Below, piece after piece: positions 12,093-23,405 of a stretch of 64,000 bases of DNA. This DNA comes from Ctenosaura bakeri (Eukaryota; Chordata; Lepidosauria; Squamata; Iguanidae): NCBI GenBank assembly GCA_948474755.1, contig CAOLHI010000419.1, forward strand, positions 186,001-250,000, given 5' to 3'. The position numbers were made by a program, and so were the translations under genes. The notes under the pieces were generated by a model. That model saw nothing but the letters and a program-made list of their open reading frames with translations. It searched no databases and was not told the DNA's origin. How positions within the stretch are numbered: position 1 is the first letter of the stretch; every line of letters begins with the position of its first letter.

Positions 12093-12588
12093 GTTCTCTC
12101 TCTTTCTCTCTCTCTCTGTGTCTTCATGCCAGCTGTCAACTTATGGGGACCTGTTACTCCAGTTATGTTATGTCTGGTGAGAGCACTAGATATCCTTTTG
12201 ATATCAAACAATTCGACCTTTACTTGACCTTTCTCTGCCACCCTGCTCCATGTGTTGCAAGGGTCCTCCGGACAAGCATGTATTTGGCGCAGCCGTTAAT
12301 GGTTTTACATTCCAAAACCCCATTCAAGCAGGCAACTCAAGCCTCTTCATTGCTTCAGGGAACACCTCACTGCAAACCGACTCTGCTCGGCATGATCCTT
12401 GTACAATAGACGCACGGCCAAGAGCCGAGCCATTCCTTTATGTCGGGCCATCAGCGTACTGGTCATACTATTGCCATCCAGTGTTAAGCTCATCATGCAA
12501 AACCTGACCTTTTCCAACCCCTTTGTCCAGCTCCAAAATCCCTTTTGTTCTCACTGAGCATAGCATAGCCTGTAGGTAAAATCCACGC

Positions 12589-12597
12589 TATAAAAAG
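12589..12597 (+). promoter_or_regulatory. LTR TATA-like box
   Basis: tataaaaag, about 330 bases before the AATAAA signal, in a position usual for the U3 promoter of an LTR. Confidence 0.5.
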
Positions 12598-12926
12598 TCC
12601 CCACTTTTGGGACTACCTCGGATCACCCTGGACTTCCATCCAACCTTGCTGCCACTCTGTCCAGTGAAGTTTTTCCCTCAGTTCCCTATAACTGAGTCTG
12701 CCTCCCCTTTGGACTGCTTGGATCACCCTGGACTTCCATCTAGCCTTGCTGTTGATTGTCTAAGGAAACTCCCCTCAGCGAACCACGTTGAGCTTTCTCT
12801 CCCAGAACCCCGTCTTTCTCTCCAGGACTACGAGACTAGGTGTCGTATTACCCACTCCCCAAATCCCTCCATTTCTATTTCCAAGTTAGCTAGTGTGTGT
12901 GTGGTCATATTTGCTGTTTATCTCTC

Positions 12927-12932
12927 AATAAA
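12927..12932 (+). terminator. LTR polyadenylation signal
   Basis: AATAAA followed by a T-rich stretch (gttatttttgttactt) inside the solo LTR, marking the expected R-region cleavage zone. Confidence 0.55.
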
Positions 12933-13300
12933 ACTGTTATTTTTGTTACTTCTAACCTTGTCTGCCTTCCCTTCTGACCTGAAGTCGTAGACATAGGGTA
13001 CAAGATCCTAGCTGAAGTTACCCTGCCTCTCGTTAGCTTAAGAGAGTGCTCGAGCTTAATTCTCCCAACTTGTGCTTTTATTTGGTTATTTGGGTGCCCC
13101 TCCTGGGGCCCCCAACATACAGGATAACAGACCCCATGAATTTCATAGAGTTTTCTTAGGCAAGGAATACTCAGAGGTGGTTTTGCCAGTTACTTCTTCT
13201 GAAATGTAGCCTACAGCATTTGATATTCATTGGTGGTCTCTCATGCAAGTATTAATCAGGGCTGACCCTGCTTAGCTTCTGGGATCAGGCAGGATTAGGC

Positions 13301-14305
13301 CCACTGAGTTCACTATCAGTTGCGAATCCTGAATAGAGATGGTCCTTCTAGACATATTGCAGCTGTCTAATCTTGATGTTACCAAGCATGAATTATGAGG
13401 TATGCTCATAGCCATTACACTTATATAATTCCTCTGATGTTCTGTCACACTAGGAAATTCCACATTTGCCTTGAAATTTTCCTTCAGGTGAAATTTTGTG
13501 TCAATGTCAATGAAAATGCTGACTCTTCAACAACAGGATTCAGTCATTATACTGAATTATGATAACAGTTTTAAATATTTTCATGTGAAATATTTCTTTT
13601 TTGTTTTCAATAGAATTGGTAAGGATCATTACGGGAAAAAAATCATTTTTCAGGGGCAGGATTCTTAATGTAGAACCATTGCAGAAACTGAAAGTGAATG
13701 GGAATGTTTAACACTGTAATGTTAACACTGAGAACAGTAGAAGATGACTGTGTAAAATGTAGTAATATCTGCCTAACTGCAGAAATGCACATTCAGTGAA
13801 ATTAAAGGGTTTTTAAAAAATTAAATATGAACTACCCAAAGAACCTTAATACCATAGATTAGAAAAATAATAGAAGTTCTTGATGCATTCCCCTCTTCAC
13901 ATTCAGCTGTGTGTCAGATGGGAAAGATGTCTAATTTGGTGTCCTGGGATTTCTCCAACCAAGAGCATCTTTACCCATAAATCACTCAGTTACATTAAGG
14001 ATTTATAACAGGTGCTTGTGAGATGAATTTAGAACCTATTCCCTTAAGAACAGCACTAGGGCCGAGAGCGATTGCAGCATCTGAAATTGTTAGCTTCTTA
14101 GCTGGATCAATGCCAAATCAATTTGTCATGCTCCCTTTTCAGAACACTGATTTCCCCCACCTACTCCTGATCATCAAATAGCTCTTTCTAGGTACATAAA
14201 AAAATCAGCTCTTCACTCTTTAAACAAATTAAATGTTAATAGATTACATTTTAAAGATCTAAAATCATTTTTCCCCATGGAGAGGTGCAATGTAATCCTA
14301 TGCAT
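13301..14305. other. No gene seen
   Basis: AT-rich, single-copy-looking DNA between the SINE and a small hAT-like MITE. No named repeat. Confidence 0.45.
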
Positions 14306-14442
14306 CAGGGATGGCAGTTATGCAGCCTTCCAGAGGTTATTGGACAGCATTTCTTGCAATTCCTCACCATTGGCTATACTGGCTAGGCTGTTGAGATCTG
14401 CAGTTCAACAACACTGGAATGGCCACACAATTCCTACCCCTG
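14306..14442. mobile_element. Small hAT-like MITE
   Basis: A 137-bp element with tips cagggatgg and cctacccctg. Its partly palindromic body has ttcctcaccattggctatac and ctgcagttcaacaacac, a design common in squamates (a 'gttgaactacaactccc' element). The 8-bp flanks do not match, so target duplication is not shown. Confidence 0.5.
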
Positions 14443-16184
14443 GTGTATACGTTTGTAACACACATGTTTAACATACTGTGACTCCTCTCTCTGCTTTTTC
14501 TCATAAATTTGCTTAGTCTTTCTTTGGCCTATGTTCAAGTTAAGTTGACAACTTTTTCTTGCCACATAGAAGCAATGCTCCTGCTACATTTGTGTTGTGA
14601 ACATTCTGCTAAATAGTTCCAGAAACTCTATTGAAACAACAGTTAATACATTTCAGTTGATCATGGTATTTTAAAAGCCAACTAGTTCAGTGTACTGGTC
14701 AAGAAACAGAACTTTATATTTCTAAGTCTCTCCTCTGCTGTGAAATCATTGAGTGGCAAGTCATCCTCTCAATTTCATTTGCCACACAAGTGATAATAAA
14801 ATCAATTTACCCAACAAAATTGTTTTAAAATTATAGCTTTGTATTTCATGTCAATCACCTTTAACACATAAACGTGTTGTTGAATTCAGTCTTGGCCTGA
14901 AGTGCAAAATTTCAAAAGTACCAAAAGTGGAATTTTGACTGGGACCTCTGTATTAGTGTGCAAGAAACAAGGCCAGAAATAGATAAAGAGAAGAAATTAA
15001 AATGCCTGAATGACAGGGAAGTACTTCAGATTTTGATGAATCCTAACAGAGATCAAAAATAGGCTAATTCAGAAGATATCTTGAGTTGGAGCAGGACGCC
15101 ATTAAAACAAATGCAAAATCTGACTATGTGAGAAAGAGAAACTGACAGATTTTCCCACCCTCAATCTACTTCTGCTACTGTATGTTCCACATCTACCAAA
15201 AACCATTTGACTTCATTTTCTGTAACTTCAATGCAAACTGAGCAGAAAGCAAAGTTACTATTTTTTAAATCATAACTTGCTAGCCAGTCTACCTATCATT
15301 CCCAAACTTTGCTGGTTTTTTTTTGCCTAGGGACAACACTGTTGCATCTACTATTTTAATGTAAATTACCACAAAGCCACAAAACAATATGGAGTGGAGT
15401 TGGGGGGGGGAATCTCCCCTGTTGGGCCACATCACCTCTGTGCAGCCAAGTTATGCATACCTACCCCCTGCCTGCAACTTTCATTTATTGGCATAGGTTC
15501 CAGGTAGGTGAATGTTCTTAAATTTGGTAAGCTTTAACTTTTGTCAGAATGGGTTATTAATCCTGCAGTTTCTAATTCTGCCAAGAAATAAAAATGTTAT
15601 GAGCAATTCTCTCAATTAAAAAAAAAATCTAAAGAAATAGCACAAACGTTCTGTTTAGAATCTGGCAGGAATAATCTCCTGAGAGCCAGTGACACCAGAG
15701 AATTCCATTCACTTCTGACAAACAAAAACTTAGAGCCTTTCTGGATTTGTAGTGACAGTCAATAGGCAGCACAGAGACTTGAACTGCTGAGTCAAGATTT
15801 CGATTTGGACCAACTTCAATCAGGCATCCTGTAAACTAGTCTGACTCAAACAAGGGTCTTTTGCACATTTTTGAATGGGAGTCCAAATTGAATCTTATGG
15901 TCACCATGCAGTCTGCTTGAAAACTAAAGAAAATATTCTGGCCACTGTAGGACCTCTGACCTAAAGTAAAGTTTGGACTACTACTTACAGATCATTGCAG
16001 GATCACCTGTAGTGAGTCTCTTTGTCCCACCTACTTCTGGATGCTTATATAGTCAAATGACTATATGGTTAAATGACTAATTTAATATTTTCTATATCAG
16101 TGTCTCACATTTCTTTATATCCAGGTTATCCTCCAGAACAACTTTAGAGGGTCTGAAGGGATCATTTGAAATCTGAGAAATAAA
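14443..16184. other. No gene seen
   Basis: About 1.7 kb of AT-rich DNA with no SINE, LINE or LTR that I can name. Confidence 0.45.
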
Positions 16185-16186
16185 TA

Positions 16187-16932
16187 CAGTAGGCCCTCCA
16201 CATTCGCAGGGGATATGTGCTGAGAACCCCTGCAAAGGTGAAATAACTGTAAATAATTCCCCCCTGCTGAATGCTCCTCCTTCCCTGCACTCAGCTGCAG
16301 GCCACTGCCCATATGCCCACCAGCCATCATCATCAGCGGACAGGAGATGGAAGGGGGAGAAAAAAATCTTTCTTTCCTTTCACCCTCCCTCCCTGCCACT
16401 GGAGTGATTGCACTGGAGCTGTGGGCGGGGAGATGGCAAGCAGGAGGAAAAGATCTTTTCCTTACTGCTTGCCATCTCCCCCCTGCCACCACTGGAGTGA
16501 ATGCTCCCAGAGCTGTGGGTAGGCAGATGCTGAGCAGGAGGAAAAGATCTTTTCCTCGCCATTTGCCATCTCCCCACCCCACCCCGGTCACTGCTCAAGT
16601 CATCGTTCAGGGAGCTGCAGGCAGGCAGATGGCAAGTGGGAAGAAAATAGTTTTTCTTCCCCATCACCATCTCCCTCATGCCTCTAGGGGGTGGGAGATG
16701 GCCACCAGGAGGAAAAGATCTGTCCTCTCCTTCACCCTCCCACCCCCCTGCTGGGGCAAGTGTGCCTGCAGTGGCTGCCAGAGATGGCAAGGGGGAGAAA
16801 ACCATATTTCCTCCCCTTCACTCTCCTCTATCCCCCACCAGGGAACGGGAGGGGGAGAATGGGGGGGAAGGCAAGGCACTGCTAATAATCAAAACCGCAA
16901 GAGTGAAACCCACAAATGTGGAGGGAGAACTG
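16187..16932. mobile_element. Tigger/pogo-like non-autonomous DNA transposon, TA duplication
   Basis: Tips CAGTAGGCCCTCCACATTCG at 16187 and the inverse ...AATGTGGAGGGAGAACTG at 16932 form imperfect terminal inverted repeats, flanked by TA on both sides (16185-16186 and 16933-16934). The tip design (CAGTA, CCCTC, then a cgcaggggatatg segment) is that of Tigger-type Tc1/mariner elements. There is no transposase, and the interior is a GC-rich tandem repeat (separate entry). Confidence 0.8.
16325..16855. repeat. Degenerate minisatellite inside the Tigger-like element
   Basis: About six imperfect units of 70-105 bp. Each opens with a form of agatggcaagcaggagg, then aaaagatcttttcc, a C-rich run (ccatctcccc) and a tgctggggcaagtg-like end. 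The units differ in length and share no reading frame, so the 241-codon open frame crossing them is a by-product. Confidence 0.7.
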
Positions 16933-17072
16933 TAAATGGCCATTCCTCTTTTTGTGGCCGTCTACATACTTTCACATGGGAGAAAACCTCCCTAGATACA
17001 CTTTCCCCTGAAGCATTGCACAGTGGAATAATACTGTTTTTCTGGTTTCAGAAGCCACCAGTATCTTTGTAA

Positions 17073-17274
17073 GGGCTTTTTTGCCCTACACTGTTATAGT
17101 GCTATTATTCCACTTCCAACATCCTGTGGAATTCTGGTGTTTGTAGTTTACTGAGGCCAAAGAGTTCTCTGGCTGAGAATTCTAAAGGCCCCTCTCTAAA
17201 CTGCAAACCCCAGGATACCATAGCATGTTGAAAGTGGAATAATAGCACTCTAACAGTGAAATGCAGAAATAGCC
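17073..17274. mobile_element. MITE-A, long form with central spacer
   Basis: Both arms are present. A central non-palindromic spacer (gaggccaaagagttctctgg, then ctgagaattctaaa) separates them. The same spacer recurs at 61738-61940 and, inverted, at 45506-45750. The left tip is degenerate. Confidence 0.78.
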
Positions 17275-17460
17275 TTGGTTTCTAGATCTTTGTCATTTTG
17301 GCTGCCTTTTTTTCTTGAACTGTGAAGCCCAAAATTGGGCATAGTATTCATCATGTGGTTTGACCAAAACAGAATCGAATGCTGCTACTGGTTCCCTTGA
17401 TTTGGACACTATACTCCTCTTGATACAACTTAGAATTGCATCGGCTTATTGGTCACAAAG

Positions 17461-17581
17461 AGCCTTTCCCCACTATGCAGTTATAGTGCTATTCCACTTT
17501 CAACATTCTACAAAACTTGGAATTCCACAGGATGTTTTTAAGTGGAATAATAGCACTATAACAGTGTAGTGCAGAAAGGCC
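17461..17581. mobile_element. MITE-A, internally shortened
   Basis: Tip agcctttccccactatgcag on the left and its inverse gtgtagtgcagaaaggcc on the right. The central part is deleted between the caacattctacaaaactt and aattccacaggatg blocks. AAG-type flanks on both sides could be a 3-bp duplication. Confidence 0.65.
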
Positions 17582-18017
17582 CAAGTCACACTGTTCACTC
17601 ATAATCACAGACCTATTTTCTTGCCTGGCCATCAACAAAACTTAGATTAAGGGAAGAATATAGAAAGATGGGGGGAGGGACAGAGAGAGAGAGAGGGAGA
17701 GCCATGCCTAATGGACCTGGAACAAAAGAATCAAAGATGTCCATGACCATGTAGAGGGAAGCTATAGCCACACAGCCAGCCAGTGTCTGCAAAAACAAGT
17801 TGTGTATTAAACAAGGACAGAGGTACGGATCCAATGTCAAACAGAGAGGTAGGAAGCAGAAGTCAGAAAAAATAAAGTAAAGCAAAATAAAGTAAAGCTA
17901 CAAAAATTGTTGGAAAAGACCCATCTTCATGTCTATATTCCTACAAAAACAATTCACTTCTTTCTCCTCCCATGAACAATATATCAACCCACATCATTTT
18001 CCTTCCCACCTATTTAT
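17582..18017. other. No gene seen; purine-rich patch
   Basis: Contains a GA-rich run near 17680-17700. No exon or named repeat. Confidence 0.4.
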
Positions 18018-18405
18018 GGCCCTTTCTGCAGGAGGCCTGCAACCTGGCATGGGGATGGAGATGAGGGGGACCATGACAATGCTTTTGGAATATGTTCCTG
18101 TGGTCCAGCCAGTGTAATCGTGGAGTAAATCATTGACAGGATTTCCCCATCAATGACCCATGATCCCATATTTGCCTGACTTACGGAAGGCTCAGAATTA
18201 TGATAGAGTCATTTCCCTCCCCAGTGCAGCCTGGGAAAGAGCCTGGCTGCACTGTGGAAGGAAGAGGCATGCCTACCATGCTCCCTTCTGCAGGGATCCA
18301 GTCTGGTGTGGAGGAGAGCATTCCTATTGTGCTCTCTTCCTGGCAGAGGAGCTGGCAGGATCACCCTTGGAAGATTACAGGACATGGTAGGATGCAGAAA
18401 GGGCC
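18018..18405 (-). mobile_element. MITE-B copy
   Basis: Tips GGCCCTTTCTGCA at 18018 and its inverse tgcagaaagggcc ending at 18405. Flanks TAT and CAT agree at two of three bases. On the minus strand the interior follows the copies at 23606 and 60359 (gggagcatg block, cctcttccttccacag stem, bggctgcactggg stem). Confidence 0.72.
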
Positions 18406-18704
18406 CATGTTTGCTACTACTGCCACTGTGGTAATGGTAGCAAATGGAATGGAAGAGAAGAGAAGAGAAGAGAACAGAACAAAGAGAAAGTTCTAGCCCC
18501 TTCTCCTGAAGTATGATGTGTAACTAGATCTGGAAAATAAAATTTCCGGAAGGAATGCTTTAAGCAGTGGAGGAGGGGGCATTGTCCAAGTCTACGTGTA
18601 TGTGGTGTCCTTCCTACCAGGATAGAAACATTGTCTTTTTATGTCTTCGATCAAGGGTGGAATGGGTTCTGAATAAATGTGGATTTCCTTGGAATATGTG
18701 ACCA
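18406..18704. other. No gene seen
   Basis: Short spacer between two MITE-B copies, with a (AGAAG)n-like run at 18452-18476. Confidence 0.4.
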
Positions 18705-19112
18705 GAGCTCTTTCTGCATGACATCGCTGTTGCATTTTTACCACAGAATGGCAGCAGTTGGCAGGTCGCGCTCCTGTATGACATCGTCACCGTCCTGCTG
18801 CCATCCTGTTGTAGAGTGTCGTGCTTGTGCAGTTTTTGCAAAACAGAAAAAATCCATTTTGTGCCTGCAATTGTGCGGTGCTCCCGTCACTTATGTCCAT
18901 GCGGAAAATGTGGAATCACGTTGGCGATGCTTCCTTCCATAGCACAGCAATGGAAAACCCCCGACTGTGCTGTGGAAGGAAGACGTGGCACCATTGCATT
19001 CTCTTCCGCATGGACTGAGTGAGTGCAGAGGGGAGCATTGCTGACGCGCTCCCTTCTGGATCTGGAACTGCAGCGAGACAACGCAGAAGAGCTTCAACGT
19101 GCAGAAATAGCT
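18705..19112. mobile_element. MITE-B copy, diverged
   Basis: Left tip agctctttctgcatg and right tip gtgcagaaatagct are inverse. The interior has paired cttccttccatagcacagc and gctgtggaaggaag blocks, the family's subterminal stem. It abuts an L2 3' end on its right. Confidence 0.62.
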
Positions 19113-19124
19113 CAGGAGTGTTTT

Positions 19125-19446
19125 TGTAGAATTAAAGCTAGTGTGCCAACTGTCCCTGTCCCTGAAGGAGTTGGATCTGGCCATGGTGGTACATACTTTG
19201 TTTATGTCCCATTTGGCTTTTAATGCTGTACGGTACAGTTTTTAAGGTTTGTAGAGAGTCTTTTAATGCATTTTAATCTTTTTAATGTTTAGTGTTTTAA
19301 TGCCATAAATGGTTTGCTTTTGAAATCATATATATATGCTTTTCTATTGTTTTTAATTTGTATTGTATTAAATATATTGTTAGCCTCCTTGAGTTCCATT
19401 ACTGGGAAGAAGATGGGTTAACAACAACAACAACAACAGCAACAGG
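19125..19446 (+). mobile_element. L2-type LINE 3' end with (AAC)n tail
   Basis: The first 80 bases translate to a stretch like ...LVCQLSLSLKELDLAMVVHT, the C-terminal L2 reverse transcriptase region. A T-rich 3' UTR follows, then the L2-type end 'gcctccttgagttccattac' and an ACAACA microsatellite tail at 19419-19446. Strongly 5'-truncated; its left end meets MITE-B. Confidence 0.65.
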
Positions 19447-19973
19447 GATAGCTTGCTTAAACCCATCCATCACTAATTTCATCAGTATATTTAAGAAGTT
19501 TAGGAAGTGGTAAAACAATAATAAGACACACATACTCATTTCCACCAGTCTGAGTTTAATTTGCTTTAATCCAAGCTATAAATGCATGTTCCTTATCTTC
19601 ATTGCAAAATAGAATCCTGATTTTTGACATTAATTATAGTACATGTAATTAAGTAATTTTTAGTAATGTAAAATTAATATTCTAATGAAATCTTTCTGTG
19701 GTTGCCTCAGATGATAATGGTTTGGTAGACTGAAAAAAATTATTCTTTACATACCTTCTGAGAGTGATAAAGAATTAATATATCAATTCTATAACTAATC
19801 AGCTCCAAATTAATTAACTAAAAAGCTAATTGTGAGGGAAAGAAGAATTAAGAAAATGATGCTGTTAATGAAATTATTTTGCTTGTACATATATAATGCA
19901 TAATTATCCAGCCAGGCAGAAGAGAAGAAAGGATAATTATAGGCAGACCATTCCAGCATTCTCTAGAGAAGGG
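19447..19973. promoter_or_regulatory. AT-rich single-copy block, possible conserved non-coding element
   Basis: Repeat-free block rich in homeodomain-type cores (several TAATTA and ATTAAT sites near 19650-19900, for example attaattaactaaaaagc). No frame. The regulatory reading is inference, based only on composition and lack of repeats. Confidence 0.2.
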
Positions 19974-20093
19974 ATGAGAATGTCTAGATGTCTCTGAACT
20001 TCAATTCCCAGCATTCCTCACAGTTGTCTAGAGCTGCTTGGAACTGCAGTTCAGCAACATATAGAGGGTTACTCAGCTCCCACCCTTGTTCTA
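19974..20093. mobile_element. Small hAT-like MITE, diverged
   Basis: Same design as 14306-14442: tip aagggatgag, body acttcaattcccagcattcc then ggaactgcagttcagcaac, closing tip ctcccaccctt. Confidence 0.45.
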
Positions 20094-20224
20094 CTGAACC
20101 ACTGATAGTGGCTCTCCAATGCCATTTGGGATGGTAATGTGAATATTTTGAGGAGACACTTTGAGGAGATGCAGCAGCAGTGGATGCAGTGTTTCTTAGA
20201 TTGAACAGTGGTCATAGGTCTTGA

Positions 20225-21240
20225 GTGAGAAGCAGGATCTGGTAGAAAATGCTACCTACAATGGAAATTGGCTCTGTTGTGCCCAGCTGCAGAATTCCTG
20301 GGAAAATTCAGCAGTGGTTGTAGAGAAAAGCAGGGCTACTCAGGTGAGAGCTGTCTTTATTGCATCTGACCTGCTGCACCAAGCACTCTGTTACTGGTCT
20401 TGTTTGTCTCTGTGTACATGTGCTTGGATGAATTCCAGGGGAAACGGGGAAGAAAGAGTGTGATCTTCGGTAGATAGAAGTGTTGTGTTGGGGGTTGGAC
20501 TTGACAGGTAAGGGAAAGGTGGAATAGATATTTGAAAGCCAACTTGTGTTTTGACCTTTCCCCCATCTTTCAAGAGCCAGCTTGTCCTGTCAGATCACCG
20601 TCTGGTCTGCTGGTGTTGCTGCTAAGTGTCAGGTCAGTTCACATTAAAACAACCACCATCCATTACTTTGTAGTGGATGAAGAGGCTGGCCTGGTATGCC
20701 TCATTGAGACCTGGGTGGATGAGCTTGATGTAGTCAGTCTGTCCCACCTTTGTCCACCTGGGTGCTCAGTGTAGCACCAACTTAAACTGTGGGATGGGGG
20801 TGAAGTTTTCATCATCCATAAAGATTTCATATCTCACACAAAGAAACCCAGCCATCCTATTACCAGCTTTGAAGGTTTGTACTTTGCTCTAAGGGAAAGA
20901 GACAGAACAGAGATGTTGCTGGTGTGCTACCCACTGCATAGCAGTCTCTTTGCTTGAGTTGGCATAAGTGGTTTTGAAGATGGTGTTGGAGCACTCCAGG
21001 ACAGTGGTTCTGGAAGACTTCAACATCCATGCTGAGGCTGATCCAGCTTGGGACTTCATGGCTACCATGAGAACCATAGGGCTGTTTTAATACATCATTG
21101 GCTCAACCCATATGGCAGGATACACCTTGGACCTAGTTCTTTGTTCTTTGCTGTTGTGAGACTGGAGAATAAAGTGGTTCTTTTGTTTCAGGAGGGTGTC
21201 AACATTCCAGCTAGCAGGGTGGAGCAGTTTGAGTATTGGA
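20225..21240 (+). mobile_element. L2-type LINE, 5' part with decayed endonuclease domain
   Basis: Conceptual translation with several stops and shifts shows the order expected of the L2 apurinic-like endonuclease: VVDEEAGLVCLIETWVDELD (near 20670-20730), a CPPGCSV turn, then LEDFNIHAEADPAWDFMATM (near 21010-21075; LGDFN in intact copies) and AGYTLDLVLCS (near 21117-21150). The copy is dead. The 5' boundary is uncertain, and the sequence before about 20540 is assigned only by position. It continues at 22201 after foreign sequence. Confidence 0.75.
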
Positions 21241-22200
21241 CAATGACTCTGAAGACCAGTGATATAGACTTGAGTCGATTGACTCGAACTCAAGTCTCTT
21301 CAGGGACTCAGCTTGGACTTGATCTGGCAAAAAATGATGGACTGACTCAACTCAACTTATGACTTGCCTATTTTTAGTGACTGACTTGCTGCCCTTCGTA
21401 GTACCACCTTCCCCTCCAGCATTTTCCAATAAGCAGTGTGGAAATGTTACGCTGAGTGAGAGCTGTACATGCTCTTTATCCCCACCTCTGCACCTCTCCC
21501 TCATTTCCTGGATTTTTTGAGAAGCCATTTATAGGAAAGTAAAAGCATGGGAAGACAGGGAAAGCAGAGATTTGCAGGATTTTTTGGTGAGTGTGGGCAG
21601 GGAGTGGTCTTGGCATGGTGAGGGGAGTTCGAGGAAGGTCACCTCTGAGAGGAAGCTACACCTCACTAGCAGAGTCAGAGTACCTATCTCGGTGGCTTCC
21701 TCATGAGCAAGCAGGATTTGATCCAACCCCTAAACCATGGAGGGGCAGGGAGCACTTTCTGAAAGGAAGCCACACCCCACTTTCTCATGGCTGGCAGAGG
21801 CAGCACAACTATGCTGATGGCTTCAAGTAAGCACTACATTCCACCCTCCACATCTTGAATGGTTTTCATTCCCTCCTCCTCCACCTCCTCTCCATCTCCC
21901 ATCTGGCCAACAACCCATCCTGTCACTCCCTTTCCCACCTTGCCTCAGTGATTCTTCAGTAAGACTTTAAACCCCTTCCCATCGACCTCAATCTTCAATC
22001 CTCCTCTCTCTCTCCTGCCTGCCAAAAGCCCCATCCTGTCATTCCCTTTCCCACCTTGCCTCAATGAAGTTTCAGCCACACTTTAAACCTATCATTAGGG
22101 ATTTAAACTTTAAGGCAGTGACAGGATGGGGGAGGTGCCTGCTGCCTTGAAGGAGGCATTGGGGCATTCCCTCCTGAGCAGCTGCTCCCTGGACCCAGAG
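21241..22200. mobile_element. Unclassified insertion splitting an L2 copy
   Basis: About 960 bp with no L2 content. It starts with a small inverted repeat (gacttgagtcgattgac / gactcgaactcaagtc, 21268-21297) and contains a two-unit tandem duplication of about 116 bp (units from 21915 and 22031, each with ctgtcaytccctttcccacc then ttgcctca). I cannot name the family or define termini. Confidence 0.45.
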
Positions 22201-23374
22201 GTATATGATAACTACTAACCTGTTACAAATATCCCCTTTTTTGAGCAAGGTGCTTCAGCATGTGGTGGGTGGGCAATTTTAGGTGTTGTTGGAGGAAACA
22301 GATTATCTGGACCCATTTCAGACTGGTTTCAGGTCAAGGCACAGCACTGACACAGTTGCTCTGACTAACAACCTAGTCCAGGTAAAAGATATGAGGAGTG
22401 CTACCCCGTTGATCTTTCTGGATCTCTCAGCAACTTTTGATACCATTGATTTCACGGGGCCACCTCCACTGTGTAAGAGGCACTATCTTACATTGATTCT
22501 GCTCCTATGTGGTGGTGGTGGGCAGTTCTAGAGAGCAGCATTGGGGGATTATTGTTCAGCCCCATACCTACTAAACTGTGGCTTGTGCAAGGTTCCATCT
22601 TGTCTCCCATGCTGTTCAAAATGTATATGAAGCCACCAGGGGAGCCACAAGAGGGTTTGGGTTGAGTGCCATCAGTATCTACTTCTTGACATTAAGAGTT
22701 TGCTGGGGCTGTGCTGGTGCTGGACCAGTATCTGGATGTTGTAAGAGGTTGGATTAGGACTAAGAAAATGAAGCTGAAGCCTAATAAGAAAGAGGATTTG
22801 TGGATTGTTCTCCAAATTGGGCAAGCTACCTGCCCTGGGTGAATTTTCATTCCCCCAAAAGAGCAGACACTTAGTTTGCTAGACCCATCTTTGTCATGGC
22901 TTGAGTCCATGTTATTTGAAAGACTGCATCTCCCTTTATGAGCCCATTAGAGCTCTGTGATCACCTGGAGAGGTCCTTCTCTCTGTCCTACCATCTTCAT
23001 GGGCCCATTAGGTAGGAACAAGGGAGAGGGCCTTAGTGATTGCTTCCAGACTTTGAAATTCTCGCTCTAGAGAGGCCAGGATGGATCTGTCCTTGTTCTT
23101 CCTCGATTGGTGGGTCAAAATACTTTTGTGACATCAAGCTTTTACAAACCGACTAGAGTTAGACTTCTAATGCTGTTCAGTATTGTTTTTAAGATTTGTG
23201 TATTGTGCATGTCAATATTTTTAATGTTTAGTGTTTTGGCTTCATAAATTGTTTAGTTTTTTAAATTTTATATTTTTTAAGCTTTTGTATTGTTTTTAAT
23301 TTTTACTGTTTTAAATATGTTGTCAGCCACCTTGAGTCCTATTACTGGGAGAAAAGCAGTATATAAATGAATTA

Positions 23375-23404
<30 letters not shown>
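22201..23404 (+). mobile_element. L2-type LINE, reverse transcriptase and 3' end, decayed
   Basis: Readable blocks in order: PFLSKVLQHVVGGQ, YLDPFQTGFRSRHSTDTVAL and IFLDLSATFDTID (reverse transcriptase fingers and the first catalytic D region), VQGSILSPMLFKMYMKP, and MKLKPNKKEDLWIV. A degenerate C-terminus follows, then a T-rich 3' UTR, the end ccaccttgagtcctattact and an (AATC)n tail at 23376-23404. Several stops and shifts. The YADD box is not intact here. Confidence 0.78.

Positions 23405-23405
<1 letters not shown>

Larger units (their letters stand above)
12152..13129 (+). mobile_element. Solo LTR, 978 bp, 4-bp target duplication GACC
   Basis: Termini TGTTACTCC and AGGATAACA form the usual TG...CA inverted ends. 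The exact duplication GACC flanks it (12148-12151 and 13130-13133), inside a SINE whose sequence continues across the gap. A TATA-like box is at 12589-12597 and a polyadenylation signal AATAAA at 12927-12932, giving plus orientation. No internal retroviral genes are attached, so it is a recombined solo LTR. The ends (TGTTA/TAACA) and the 4-bp duplication match the two LTRs at 40006 and 52135, which suggests related families. Confidence 0.88.
12093..13300 (-). mobile_element. 5S-derived SINE interrupted by a solo LTR
   Basis: Read on the minus strand, the 5S rRNA-like head ends near 13300 (the antisense of aagctaagcagggtcagccc is visible around 13258-13278). The body continues to 13130, and after the LTR (12152-13129) the Bov-B-like tail resumes at 12122-12151 with a CT-rich microsatellite at 12093-12118. 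Removing the LTR and one copy of GACC restores the continuous block cttatggggaccccatgaat. Confidence 0.8.

Noticed and set aside
16347..17072. Plus-strand open frame of 241 codons
   Set aside because: It crosses the Tigger-like element's minisatellite and runs past its right end. The repeating Gly/Lys/Ser/Pro-rich text follows the DNA repeat, and frames on both strands are equally open.
20225..23404. A functional reverse transcriptase gene
   Set aside because: Multiple stops, frame changes, a degraded catalytic box and a 960-bp insertion show a dead LINE copy.
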